Assembly: GCA_964349045.1 (NCBI GenBank)
Contig: CAYGFI010000015.1
Location: 1-50,956, forward strand
Length of the DNA: 50,956 bases
Direction: 5' to 3'
Origin: JACJXF01 sp964349045
GTDB taxonomy: Bacteria; Bacteroidota; Bacteroidia; Bacteroidales; GCA-2748055
The notes beneath the pieces were generated by a model, which saw nothing but the letters and a program-made list of their open reading frames with translations, ran no database searches and was not told where the DNA came from. Made by a program: the position numbers and the translations under genes. Positions 25,082-33,724 of this stretch are shown piece by piece; position 1 is the stretch's first letter; the number at the start of each line of letters is the position of its first letter.

Positions 25082-27070
25082 TTATGTAAGACTTCTCCTT
25101 GGCAAAGTTATAGTAAAACAGGTACCGGTATCACCTTTAGATGGATCAGCATTCGAATCCACTTTAATATTTCCCTTATGCATTTTTACAACTCCATAAG
25201 CTGTGGCCAATCCCAGACCTGTACCTTTCCCAATTCCTTTTGTGGTAAAAAAAGGTTCAAAAACTTTTTGCAAATCCTCGATGTTAATTCCTGTTCCGTT
25301 ATCCGCAATTTTTATGGTAACATCAAGATCAGTGTCTTCAAGCTCAACATGTATCCTTCCTCCCCCGGGCATGGCTTCGAATGAATTTTTAATCAGGTTT
25401 GTAACCACCTGGACCATCTGCTCTTTATCCAGATCCGCGAAGGGATCCTTCACTTTTGAATCAATATCAATCTGAACATTATGAGGAATCAAAACTGACG
25501 AAATAGAAATCCTGATCAACTCATTAAGGTCAGTTTCTGCTTTACTGACCTGGTTCTTCCTGGCAAAGTTAAGGAGACCACCAACAATGGTTTTACAACG
25601 TTGTGCCTGCTCAACAACGAGATTCAGATCTTTTTTCAGGGAAGAATCGGGTTCAGCTTCATCCAGTAAAATATTGCTGTACATAATTACAACTCCCAGG
25701 GGATTATTGAGTTCATGGGCAATACCGGCCGATAATTGTCCCATGTGCGCGAGTTTCTCCGTCTGTTTCAGGGTTTGTTGAACGCTGAAAAGTTTTTCAT
25801 TGGAAACGGCAAGTTCATTTACAGACTGATGCAGTTTATCTATTGAATTAGGCAGGCACATTTCAGTCTCCGCCAATCCTTTGATAATCGCGATAGCATG
25901 ATTCCTGCAGGTATCATAACCACAGGCTCCGCAATTCAGATTATCCTCTTCCTTAAACTTATTCATAGTTTTAAGGACTTCCCGGATTTCTCTTTCAGAT
26001 GGATCGTGGATACGCTGATCATCCGGGTAAAAGATCTGGGAAAGATCGAGATTTGAAGCTTCATCCATCGCTTTCTGCCAGCCATCTTTGTCGAAATCTT
26101 CCATTTTTAACTTCAGGTAATCAAGAACTTTTGCCCTCCGGCTGAACTTTTTCCCGTTTTTCGTGGTTCCGGGACCCATTATACATCCCTCGCAGCATAA
26201 TAATTCAAGATGTTCCGATGAAATCGCACCCAATTTATATTCCCGGACGGCTTCCTGAAAATTCTCCCTTCCCTCAGCAACAATTACATGGCCTTCCAAA
26301 TCATCATCAGGGAGTTTTACCGTTTGCAGCATCCCGCGGCTTATCGGGAATATTGCCCCTTTACTGCCTGCAGGTTCATCAAACACTGAGGGCGAATCAT
26401 AACTGGAATCCACTCCCCTTATATCAAAAAGTTTTCGTAATTCTATAAAGGTAATTTGTTCATCCAGTTCATCCGTTTCTGCTTTTTTTGCAATACAGGG
26501 GCCGATAAAGACCATCCGGAATTTATTTTTATGCTTTTGCTTCAGATACCTTGCCATAGCTATCATGGGAGAAACTATAGGTGCAAGATTACCAATCAGT
26601 TCAGGTTGATATTTTTCGATAAAACTGACAATGGCGGGACAGTCGGATGAGATGACGCCTCTGATTCCTTTCTTCCTTACAATTTTCCGGTATTCTGCTG
26701 CCACCAGGTCCGCACCAAAAGCAACTTCATAAACCTTTGCAAATCCGAGTTTTTTGATCATCCCGATAATCTTCCTGTAATCTCCAGATTCATTGAATTC
26801 GGCAACAAAACTTGGCGCCAGTAGTGCATAAACATCTTCACCCGAATCGAACATTTCAATAATCCTGGCCGTTGAATCATAATAGACCTTTGCTCCCTGG
26901 CTGCATACCCTTGTACAATTGCCGCAGGCGATGCAGCGCTCGGGCATAATTTCAGCCTGTCCATTAACAATCTTAATAGCTTTTACAGGACATTCCCTTA
27001 CACAGGTATAACAAACCCTGCATCGGTCTTTAATGGTGTAAACCAGGTTATATTCTACAAAACTTTCCAT
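25082..27070 (-). CDS. [FeFe]-hydrogenase-like sensor histidine kinase
   Basis: 662-residue soluble sensor. Two [4Fe-4S] ferredoxin motifs at residues 17-27 and 46-56; an Fe-hydrogenase large-subunit domain to about 330; a four-Cys Fe-S motif (Cys380, 383, 388, 405); then HisKA (His452 in AGIAHELNNPLG) and an ATPase domain (GTGLGLATAYGVV). All four presumed ligands of the H-cluster 4Fe-4S centre remain (Cys144, Cys192, Cys292, Cys296), but the proton-relay cysteine is Asp143 and the third loop is CCEGCIMGPG instead of ACPGGC. It is therefore probably a hydrogen or redox sensor, not a catalyst. It follows hydA by 3 bases. Confidence 0.93.
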   Translation of the reverse strand: MESFVEYNLVYTIKDRCRVCYTCVRECPVKAIKIVNGQAEIMPERCIACGNCTRVCSQGAKVYYDSTARIIEMFDSGEDVYALLAPSFVAEFNESGDYRKIIGMIKKLGFAKVYEVAFGADLVAAEYRKIVRKKGIRGVISSDCPAIVSFIEKYQPELIGNLAPIVSPMIAMARYLKQKHKNKFRMVFIGPCIAKKAETDELDEQITFIELRKLFDIRGVDSSYDSPSVFDEPAGSKGAIFPISRGMLQTVKLPDDDLEGHVIVAEGRENFQEAVREYKLGAISSEHLELLCCEGCIMGPGTTKNGKKFSRRAKVLDYLKLKMEDFDKDGWQKAMDEASNLDLSQIFYPDDQRIHDPSEREIREVLKTMNKFKEEDNLNCGACGYDTCRNHAIAIIKGLAETEMCLPNSIDKLHQSVNELAVSNEKLFSVQQTLKQTEKLAHMGQLSAGIAHELNNPLGVVIMYSNILLDEAEPDSSLKKDLNLVVEQAQRCKTIVGGLLNFARKNQVSKAETDLNELIRISISSVLIPHNVQIDIDSKVKDPFADLDKEQMVQVVTNLIKNSFEAMPGGGRIHVELEDTDLDVTIKIADNGTGINIEDLQKVFEPFFTTKGIGKGTGLGLATAYGVVKMHKGNIKVDSNADPSKGDTGTCFTITLPRRSLT

Positions 27071-27073
27071 AAT

Positions 27074-28798
27074 TTATATCAGTACCTCTCTTGGTGTGTA
27101 TTCTGTGTGTAATAGTTCAACGCACTTTTTACTCATTGGATCGGTCAGAAATTCTTCGTACAAAGCGATAACTTTTGGATTTTTATGTGCTACCCTGATA
27201 TGTTCTCTTTGGTCATTTTCGTACAACGCCTTTATCCTGTTCCTGACTGCATTTTCATCAGTACGAATTGGCTGACCACCGCCTGAAACACAACCTCCCG
27301 GACAAGCCATAATTTCAATAATATCGTAATGCTTTTTCTTTAACCGAACCTCTTCAAGAATCCTCATTGCGTTACTGATTCCACTTACAGCAACAACCCT
27401 TAGTTCAGTTTTTCCAAGGTTAAGCTGAGCTTCCCTTACCGGTTTAAAACTGCGTAGTTTCGGTAGTTTTGTTTCATCCAATTCAAACCCTGTAGATTTG
27501 TAAAAAATCGTGCGTAACAATGATTCTAAAACACCTCCGCTTACTCCGAATAATTTTCCTGAAGAACTTATTCCCTCCATGGGATCATCAGAAGGTTCCG
27601 GCTCAAGGTGATCAATATCGATGCCATGAAGCCTGATTAAACGGGCCAGTTCGCGGGTCGTTAATACAGTATCAATGTCAGAAATTCCTTTCCGTGTCAT
27701 TTCAACCCTTTGCCCTTCAGATTTTTTAGCGGTACAAGGCATTATGGAGACTGAAAAAACATTCGCGGGATTGATATTTTCTTTCTCTGATATCCAGGTT
27801 TTAATTAGTGTTCCGGCAATCTGCTGAGGAGATTTTACTGTTGTAATATTCGGCAGAAAATCAATTGCATATTGCTCGGCGTATTTAACCCATGCCGGGC
27901 AGTCACCGGTTATCATAGGCAGATTTTCGCTCTTTTCAAGCCTTCTGAAAAATTCTTCAGCCATCTCCAGAACGTTTACATCTGCAGCAAAAGAGGATTC
28001 ATAAATCTTATTGAATCCTATTTTCCGGAGAGCCGCATTAATTATCCCGTTTTTATCCTTACCTCCTTTTATTCCGAATTCTTCTGCCAGTGAAATGGAT
28101 ACTGTTGGTGTATACCTGGCAACTAATATCTTCTCCTGATTATGAAGAGCATTCGATATTTCCTCAAACTGGCTTTTCTCTGTCAGGGCTCCGGTAGGAC
28201 AAACTATTACACACTGTCCACAGTTTATACAGTTCGAGAAATTTAACGGTTTGGCCATTGCGGTAGCAACAACCAGCTTGCATCCTCTTTGTGTAAAATC
28301 AAGACAGGACACTGACTGCAATTCTTCACAAACCCTCACACATCGCCCGCATAAAATACATTTTGCGGAATCTTTGACAATTGCTGAGCTTGATCTATCG
28401 ATTTTATGTACAGATTTTTTACCGGGGATTCTTCTTTCCCTGATATTAAGATTCTCAGCAAGTACCTGCAATTCACAATTTCCATTTCGTTCGCAGTAAA
28501 GACAATCATCGGGGTGGTTGGAGAGAAGCAACTCAACAATTGTCTTTCTTGCTTGTAAAACCCTGGGGGAATGCGTACTTATTTTCATCCAGTCCTCAAC
28601 AGGAAAGGAACAGGAGGGCGTAAGATTATCGCGCCCTTCTATCTCCACCACACACATCCTGCATGCTCCGGTTGGAGTATAGTCTTTCATATTGCATAAG
28701 GTTGGCACCTGTATGCCATTTCTTCGTATGGCTGAAAGAATGGTTTCGCCCTGCCTTGCCTGGATAAGCCTGTTATTAACTTCAATATTAAAGACCAT
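27074..28798 (-). CDS. hydA: NAD-linked [FeFe] hydrogenase catalytic subunit, locus 1 (Asp variant)
   Basis: 574 residues with the M3 layout: [2Fe-2S] cysteines (35, 46, 49, 63), the His-Cys3 [4Fe-4S] motif HPDDCLYCERNGNC, two ferredoxin clusters (147-157, 190-200), H-domain, and the small-subunit tail. H-cluster ligands are Cys300, Cys355, Cys499 and Cys503, which is exactly the numbering of Clostridium CpI. The first loop reads TGDCP instead of TSCCP, so the proton-relay position 299 is Asp. MPCTAKKSE and MACPGGCVSGGGQP are canonical. Sits between hydB and the sensor kinase. Activity is probable but may be altered. Confidence 0.93.
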   Translation of the reverse strand: MVFNIEVNNRLIQARQGETILSAIRRNGIQVPTLCNMKDYTPTGACRMCVVEIEGRDNLTPSCSFPVEDWMKISTHSPRVLQARKTIVELLLSNHPDDCLYCERNGNCELQVLAENLNIRERRIPGKKSVHKIDRSSSAIVKDSAKCILCGRCVRVCEELQSVSCLDFTQRGCKLVVATAMAKPLNFSNCINCGQCVIVCPTGALTEKSQFEEISNALHNQEKILVARYTPTVSISLAEEFGIKGGKDKNGIINAALRKIGFNKIYESSFAADVNVLEMAEEFFRRLEKSENLPMITGDCPAWVKYAEQYAIDFLPNITTVKSPQQIAGTLIKTWISEKENINPANVFSVSIMPCTAKKSEGQRVEMTRKGISDIDTVLTTRELARLIRLHGIDIDHLEPEPSDDPMEGISSSGKLFGVSGGVLESLLRTIFYKSTGFELDETKLPKLRSFKPVREAQLNLGKTELRVVAVSGISNAMRILEEVRLKKKHYDIIEIMACPGGCVSGGGQPIRTDENAVRNRIKALYENDQREHIRVAHKNPKVIALYEEFLTDPMSKKCVELLHTEYTPREVLI

Positions 28799-28813
28799 AA
28801 CGTTAAACTCCTT

Positions 28814-30763
28814 TTACTTGTAAAAAATTGCGCTGAATTTACATGATTCATAGCATAATCCGCAGCCAATACATTTTTCTTCCACCACAAAATAAGGATG
28901 GCGCGGAGTTCCATATATCGCTTCCGAAGCACATTTTTTTGCACATATGGAACAGCCTGTACATAGCTCAACATCAATATAGTAGGTCCGAAGCTGGGTG
29001 CATTTGTTGGATATGCATTTACGATCGAAAATATGCTCTTCATACTCTTCACGAAAATAATGAAGTGTGCTTAAAACAGGATTTGGAGCAGACTGCCCGA
29101 GTCCGCACAGGGAGGTATCTTTCATAACCTCGGCCAGACTCTCAAGCTGCATTACACCTTTAAATCGTTCCAATGTGGTATGATTTTGTTCATCAACCGG
29201 TTTTCGTGAAATACTCTCAAGAATTTCGGACATTCTGCGGGTGCCTTCCCTGCAGGGAATACATTTACCACAGCTCTGTTTCTGCATAAAATCCATGAAA
29301 TATCTTACCATGTCAAGAACACAGGTTGTTTCATCCATCGCGATAATTCCCCCGCTTCCCAATCCTGCACTGATGGATTTCATGCCTTCGAAAGTAAGCG
29401 GAGTGTCGAGAAGATTAACAGGGATAATACTTCCCGAGGGGCCTCCCAAATGAATTCCCTTAAATTCTTTTCCGGGAAAAGGTCCACCGGCAATGTCAAC
29501 AACGAGTTTTTTAAGACTCATTCCTAAAGGGATTTCTATCAGACCCGGATATTTAATATTACCTGAAATGGCAAAAATCTTGGTGCCGGCATTTCCCTCG
29601 ACTCCGATGGAATAAAACCATTTGGGACCTTTTCCAATAATCACGGGAATATTGGATAAAGTCTCAACATTATTGATTATGGTTGGTTTACGATGCAGGC
29701 CGGATGTTGCCGGATATGGAGGTTTACTCTGAGGCATCCCCCTTTTACCTTCAAGTGAAGCAATCAGTGCGGTCTCTTCCCCGCAAACAAATGCTCCCGG
29801 ACCTTTCTTTAAAGAGATGTCGAAGTTAAAACCACTTCCAAGGATGTTATGCCCCAGCAATCCTGTTTCACGTGCCCGTGCGATTGCATGTTCAAGTCTT
29901 TTAATTGACTGGGAATACTCTGTCCTGATATAGATTATGCCTTTTGTTGCACCAATACCGTAAGCAGAAAGGGCCATACCTTCAATCAGTAAAAAAGGAT
30001 CTCCTTCCATAATAGCTCTGTCCATAAAAGCTCCCGGATCACTTTCCTCAGCATTGCAGATCAGGTATTTCTGATCAGAAGGAGTATGGTAAGCAATTTT
30101 CCATTTTTTTCCGGTCAGATAACCGCTCCCGGAACGCCCGCGCAGGCCACTGACCTCGACCATATCACAAATTTCTTCAGAAGTATAGTGCTTAATTGTT
30201 TTTACAAACGGCTTGAAACCTCCCCTTGCAATATATTCCTCCATTGATCCGGGATCAATAATTCCGCAATTCTTAAGTATAACCCGTTTCTGAAATTTCA
30301 TAAAATCAGTCTCATCCAGAAATAAGGTGTCTTTATATCCTTCCTGCTTATCGTTTCTGAGTTGAGCAATAAGGTTTTCCCGGGGAATGGTATTATGAAA
30401 AACATCATCCAGCAACGAAATTACCTTGTCTTCAGTAATATTGGAAAATAAAAGTCTTGTTCTGCCTGGCATTTGAATGCTGATCATTGGCTCTGCCAGA
30501 CACATTCCCAAACAACCGGTCTGAATAATCTCTGCATTAATGTTTCTTTCTTCAGTGTATCTTTGAATCATATCCAGGTTTGCCTGCGAACCCGCGACAA
30601 TGGAAGCTGTACCCATAGAAACCAGAATCAGCGGTCGCGTTAACTTATCCCGTCTGAGGTTTTCAAGTCTGCTTTCCATGTAATGGGAATATTCAACTTT
30701 ATCCAGTTGAACAACCTCCATCAGGAACGTATCTATATCGCTATTTACAAGGATTTCGTCCAT
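28814..30763 (-). CDS. hydB: Hydrogenase flavin subunit, locus 1 (NuoF-like)
   Basis: FMN/NAD(H)-binding subunit of a multimeric hydrogenase. I take the ATG at 30763 (MDEILVNSD, 649 residues): it overlaps the hydC stop as TGATG. The N-terminal thioredoxin-like domain keeps only the second cysteine pair (Cys84, Cys88; VSMGTASIVAGSQ lacks the first), so its 2Fe-2S cluster is doubtful. The NAD/FMN region reads GLRGRSGSGYLTGKKW and CNAEESDPGAF, departing from GRGGAG and NADEGDPG of locus 2. SLBB, the cluster motif SCGKCIPCREGTRR and two C-terminal ferredoxin motifs are intact. Confidence 0.92.
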   Translation of the reverse strand: MDEILVNSDIDTFLMEVVQLDKVEYSHYMESRLENLRRDKLTRPLILVSMGTASIVAGSQANLDMIQRYTEERNINAEIIQTGCLGMCLAEPMISIQMPGRTRLLFSNITEDKVISLLDDVFHNTIPRENLIAQLRNDKQEGYKDTLFLDETDFMKFQKRVILKNCGIIDPGSMEEYIARGGFKPFVKTIKHYTSEEICDMVEVSGLRGRSGSGYLTGKKWKIAYHTPSDQKYLICNAEESDPGAFMDRAIMEGDPFLLIEGMALSAYGIGATKGIIYIRTEYSQSIKRLEHAIARARETGLLGHNILGSGFNFDISLKKGPGAFVCGEETALIASLEGKRGMPQSKPPYPATSGLHRKPTIINNVETLSNIPVIIGKGPKWFYSIGVEGNAGTKIFAISGNIKYPGLIEIPLGMSLKKLVVDIAGGPFPGKEFKGIHLGGPSGSIIPVNLLDTPLTFEGMKSISAGLGSGGIIAMDETTCVLDMVRYFMDFMQKQSCGKCIPCREGTRRMSEILESISRKPVDEQNHTTLERFKGVMQLESLAEVMKDTSLCGLGQSAPNPVLSTLHYFREEYEEHIFDRKCISNKCTQLRTYYIDVELCTGCSICAKKCASEAIYGTPRHPYFVVEEKCIGCGLCYESCKFSAIFYK

Positions 30764-31233
30764 CAGGCATCCTCCATTGTTCTGCAATTCTGCAGGATTG
30801 ATTTTAATTTTTCTTTAGTGAGACGGTCGTAATATTTCCCGTTTATAGAAATCACCGGTGCCTCACCACATGCACCAATGCATGATAGAACTTCCAGACT
30901 AAATAATCCGGCCCGATCCGTCTCTCCATCCTGAATCCCGGTAATTTTTTGAATATCTTTAAGAATCAGACCTGCACCGCTCATGTGACAACCCGTGCCA
31001 TGACAAATCCTGATATGATATTTACCGGGGGGCGTAAACCTAAACTGATTATAAAATGTTGCTAATCCATAAACCTTGCTGGCAGGTAACTTAAGAGTTG
31101 TGGCAATTTTTTTTAGCGAATCCTCCGACAGGTAACCAAACTCATCCTGGGTCGCCTGCATGACAGGAATCAGATTATCCCGGCTTAAATCCGGGAATTT
31201 CTTTAAAAGGTCATCAATATTTTCCATATCCAC
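30763..31233 (-). CDS. hydC: Hydrogenase 2Fe-2S subunit, locus 1 (NuoE-like)
   Basis: 156-residue NuoE-type subunit that passes electrons to the flavin subunit. All four cluster cysteines are present: CHGTGC and CIGAC. N-terminal helical part has VYGLATFYNQFRFTP. First gene of locus 1, whose promoter is at 31278-31285 and overlaps two Rex-type palindromes. Stop codon overlaps the hydB start. Confidence 0.95.
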   Translation of the reverse strand: MDMENIDDLLKKFPDLSRDNLIPVMQATQDEFGYLSEDSLKKIATTLKLPASKVYGLATFYNQFRFTPPGKYHIRICHGTGCHMSGAGLILKDIQKITGIQDGETDRAGLFSLEVLSCIGACGEAPVISINGKYYDRLTKEKLKSILQNCRTMEDA

Positions 31234-31277
31234 TAGAATAAAGTCTTTTCGGGATGCCGTTATTTATTGAGTTTCAC

Positions 31278-31285
31278 CAAATATA
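31278..31285 (-). promoter_or_regulatory. -7 element of hydrogenase locus 1
   Basis: TATATTTG on the minus strand (TAnnTTTG), 45 bases before the hydC start. The Rex sites begin 10 bases upstream and cover the -33 zone, which itself has no clear TTTG. The same geometry recurs at 41211. Confidence 0.6.
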
Positions 31286-31295
31286 ATGAATTCTA

Positions 31296-31330
31296 TTGTT
31301 ATTTTAAAAACAATGTTATTATAATAACAA
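31296..31330. promoter_or_regulatory. Tandem Rex operators, hydrogenase locus 1
   Basis: Two 18-base sites share one base: TTGTTATTTTAAAAACAA (31296-31313) and ATGTTATTATAATAACAA (31313-31330). Each differs from TTGTTA-N6-TAACAA at one position. They cover the -33 zone of the hydCBA promoter and lie 255 bases before the divergent sensor operon. Confidence 0.72.
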
Positions 31331-31584
31331 AAATATTAAATCATGTTCTTTGAATTAAGAACCTTAATTTCTGATTTTCACATAGTTACATAAGTCATAT
31401 TATTGAAATTACGGAGATAATAACTGTAATTTAGATTTTGAATAAATAGGCTGAACGCTTTTAGATTTAAATATCATATTGAATATCTGTGTTTTAACTA
31501 TTACATGAATTGCATAATAAACACATAACGGTATTGTGATTTAATTTGTAAATTTGTACCAGTATAAAATGCTTTTGTTAGTTC
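31331..31584. other. AT-rich spacer between divergent hydrogenase and sensor operons
   Basis: About 250 bases with no gene. A TAAATTTG -7-like element at 31549-31556 on the plus strand would start the sensor operon about 25 bases before the 31585 start codon; no good -33 box was found. Confidence 0.5.
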
Positions 31585-31842
31585 ATGAACACAATAACCG
31601 ATTTGATCATTTGCCTGGGAAGTTCCTGTTTCGCGAGAGGCAATAAAAAAATACTCGAAACGATTCAACAATATATTAAGGATAACCATTTGGAAGGAAG
31701 AGTAAAATTCAGAGGGAATCATTGTTTTGGAAGATGTATAAAGGGACCTGTGCTTAAAATCGGAGAAGTTTTTTACGAACAGGTAAGTGATGAGAATGTG
31801 AAGGAGATTCTGGAAAGGGAGTTCAGGCAGATAACTGAATAA
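31585..31842 (+). CDS. Small thioredoxin-like 2Fe-2S protein
   Basis: 85 residues with the thioredoxin-like ferredoxin cysteine set: Cys10 and Cys15 (CLGSSC), Cys47 and Cys51 (CFGRC), and the following KGPVLKIGEVFYEQV. Expected to hold one [2Fe-2S] cluster, as the N-terminal domain of NuoF-type subunits does. First gene of a three-gene operon with the hydrogenase-like PAS sensor and the PP2C phosphatase; probable electron donor to, or acceptor from, that sensor. Confidence 0.88.
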   Translation: MNTITDLIICLGSSCFARGNKKILETIQQYIKDNHLEGRVKFRGNHCFGRCIKGPVLKIGEVFYEQVSDENVKEILEREFRQITE

Positions 31843-31864
31843 ATAACAAGTTAATCAGACCTCA

Positions 31865-33724
31865 TTGAATCAACTGGTAGAAATAATCGAACAAAAATGC
31901 AAGCTCTGCTACGCTTGCGTAAGGGCCTGTCCGGTTAATGCTATTCAGGTAAAGTCTGATCAGGGTATTCCCAGGATAATGCCAAACCGATGTATCGGCT
32001 GCGGAAGTTGTATCCAGGTTTGTGCACCAGACGCAATTGTTTACCGCGACTCTAAAGTGGAGACAAAAGCTCTTTTAAAATCAGGCGTTCCTGTTATTGC
32101 ACTGGTAGATCCTTCAATTTCAGGCGAGTTTCCTGACATCGTCGATTACCGGAAGTTTGTTCAGATGATCAGATCACTGGGCTTTGATCGCGTTTGTGAA
32201 GTTTCATTTGGTGTAGATCTGGTTGCAAAAGAATATTCTAAGCTTTTCAGCGATTTTAAAGGGAAATATTATATTATGGCCAATTGCCCCGTAGTGATCG
32301 GGTACATCGAAAAATTCCAGCCTGAATTAATACCTAACCTCGCTCCTCTTGTTTCTCCGGCAGTAGCAACCGCGAAAGTCGTAAGAAACAAATATGGAAA
32401 TGAAGTGAAAACGGTTTATATCGGTCCCGTCATTGCCAGCAAAAACGAATCGGAAATGGGTGAAGGTGATGGAAAGATAGATTCTTCACTTACCTTTTTG
32501 GAACTGAGAGAACTATTTGCTGAATTTTGTATCGATGAAAAACAACTCGAGTTCAGTGATTTTGATCCACCTTTCGGGTTTACCGGGGCTTTATTTCCCA
32601 TTGCTAACGGAATCCTTCAGGTTGCAGGACTTGATGAGGATCTTCTAACCGGCAACATTACCACTGTTGAAGGTGAACATGAAATGAAAGCTTCTTTGCG
32701 TCAATTTCAGGACGAAGGGGATATCATAAATTCGCATTTTAATATTTTCTATACAGAATTTCTGATGGGTCCGGGTACCAGTAAAAAGGGTAAAAAATAC
32801 ATCCGGAGAGCTACCGTTAAATCTTACGCGAAGAAAAGACTCAAGAAATTCAAACACGATGAGTGGGAAAAGGAACTGGAAGAGTACGGCCATCTCGATT
32901 TTTCACGGAAATTTAAAAATGATGACCAGCGACTTTATCCTTCCGAAGAAAAAGTTCAACAGATTCTCGATGAACTCCGGCAGGATGGCAGAGACGATAT
33001 GGGCTGCGGTGCATGTGGATATGGTTCTTGTCGTGAATTTGCAATAGCCATTGCCAAAGGTCTGGCTACTCCTGAAATGTGCAACCATTATACTAACCGC
33101 AACCGCCAGGACTATATACAATCTTTAAAAATCAGTAACGATAAGCTGGCAAAAACAGAGAAAGCGCTGCGTGAATCGGAACAGATCGCCCGTAAGGAAA
33201 AAGAAACAGCAAAAGAAGCTTCCGAGATCGCTTCTACAATGTTGCATAAGCTCCCATCTGCCATTGTGATCCTGGATGATAAACTAAAGATTCTTCAGGC
33301 TAATGAGACATTTATCGAGATGCTCGGTGATGAAGCCCGTGAAATAAACGAAATAATACCCGGACTGGTTGGGGCAGATCTGAAAACACTGCTACCCTAT
33401 AATTTTTATAACCTCTTCAGCTATGTGCTCATCAACAATGAGAACATCCAGAACCGGGATATCAATTTTGGAGACAAGCTGTTAAATCTTTCAGTATTTG
33501 TGATCCGAAAAGGAAAAATTGTCGGCGCCGTGGTAAGGGATATGGGTGCGCCTGAAGTACGTAAGGAGGAGGTTATAAAAAGAGTTACCGAAGCCATCGA
33601 TAAAAACCTTTCACTCGTTCAGCAAATAGCCTTCCTGTTAGGTGAAGGAGCCTCCGAGACGGAACGAATGCTGCACTCCATTGTTGAATTCCACAAGTCA
33701 AATCCACCTAAGAAAAAGCCCTGA
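31865..33724 (+). CDS. Hydrogenase-derived redox sensor with PAS domain, H-cluster ligands lost
   Basis: 619 residues. Two [4Fe-4S] motifs (Cys12-22 and Cys43-53), a hydrogenase large-subunit-like domain to about 330, a four-Cys Fe-S motif (CGACGYGSC, Cys381-389, and Cys406), a short coiled coil (about 420-458) and a PAS domain (about 463-575). Of the four H-cluster cysteines only Cys141 remains: MPC is GPV (Val189) and the third loop reads FYTEFLMGPG. It cannot hold an H-cluster, so it probably senses redox through its other clusters. Starts at TTG, since the first ferredoxin motif begins 11 codons later and no ATG precedes it. Coupled to the phosphatase by TGATG. Confidence 0.92.
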   Translation: MNQLVEIIEQKCKLCYACVRACPVNAIQVKSDQGIPRIMPNRCIGCGSCIQVCAPDAIVYRDSKVETKALLKSGVPVIALVDPSISGEFPDIVDYRKFVQMIRSLGFDRVCEVSFGVDLVAKEYSKLFSDFKGKYYIMANCPVVIGYIEKFQPELIPNLAPLVSPAVATAKVVRNKYGNEVKTVYIGPVIASKNESEMGEGDGKIDSSLTFLELRELFAEFCIDEKQLEFSDFDPPFGFTGALFPIANGILQVAGLDEDLLTGNITTVEGEHEMKASLRQFQDEGDIINSHFNIFYTEFLMGPGTSKKGKKYIRRATVKSYAKKRLKKFKHDEWEKELEEYGHLDFSRKFKNDDQRLYPSEEKVQQILDELRQDGRDDMGCGACGYGSCREFAIAIAKGLATPEMCNHYTNRNRQDYIQSLKISNDKLAKTEKALRESEQIARKEKETAKEASEIASTMLHKLPSAIVILDDKLKILQANETFIEMLGDEAREINEIIPGLVGADLKTLLPYNFYNLFSYVLINNENIQNRDINFGDKLLNLSVFVIRKGKIVGAVVRDMGAPEVRKEEVIKRVTEAIDKNLSLVQQIAFLLGEGASETERMLHSIVEFHKSNPPKKKP

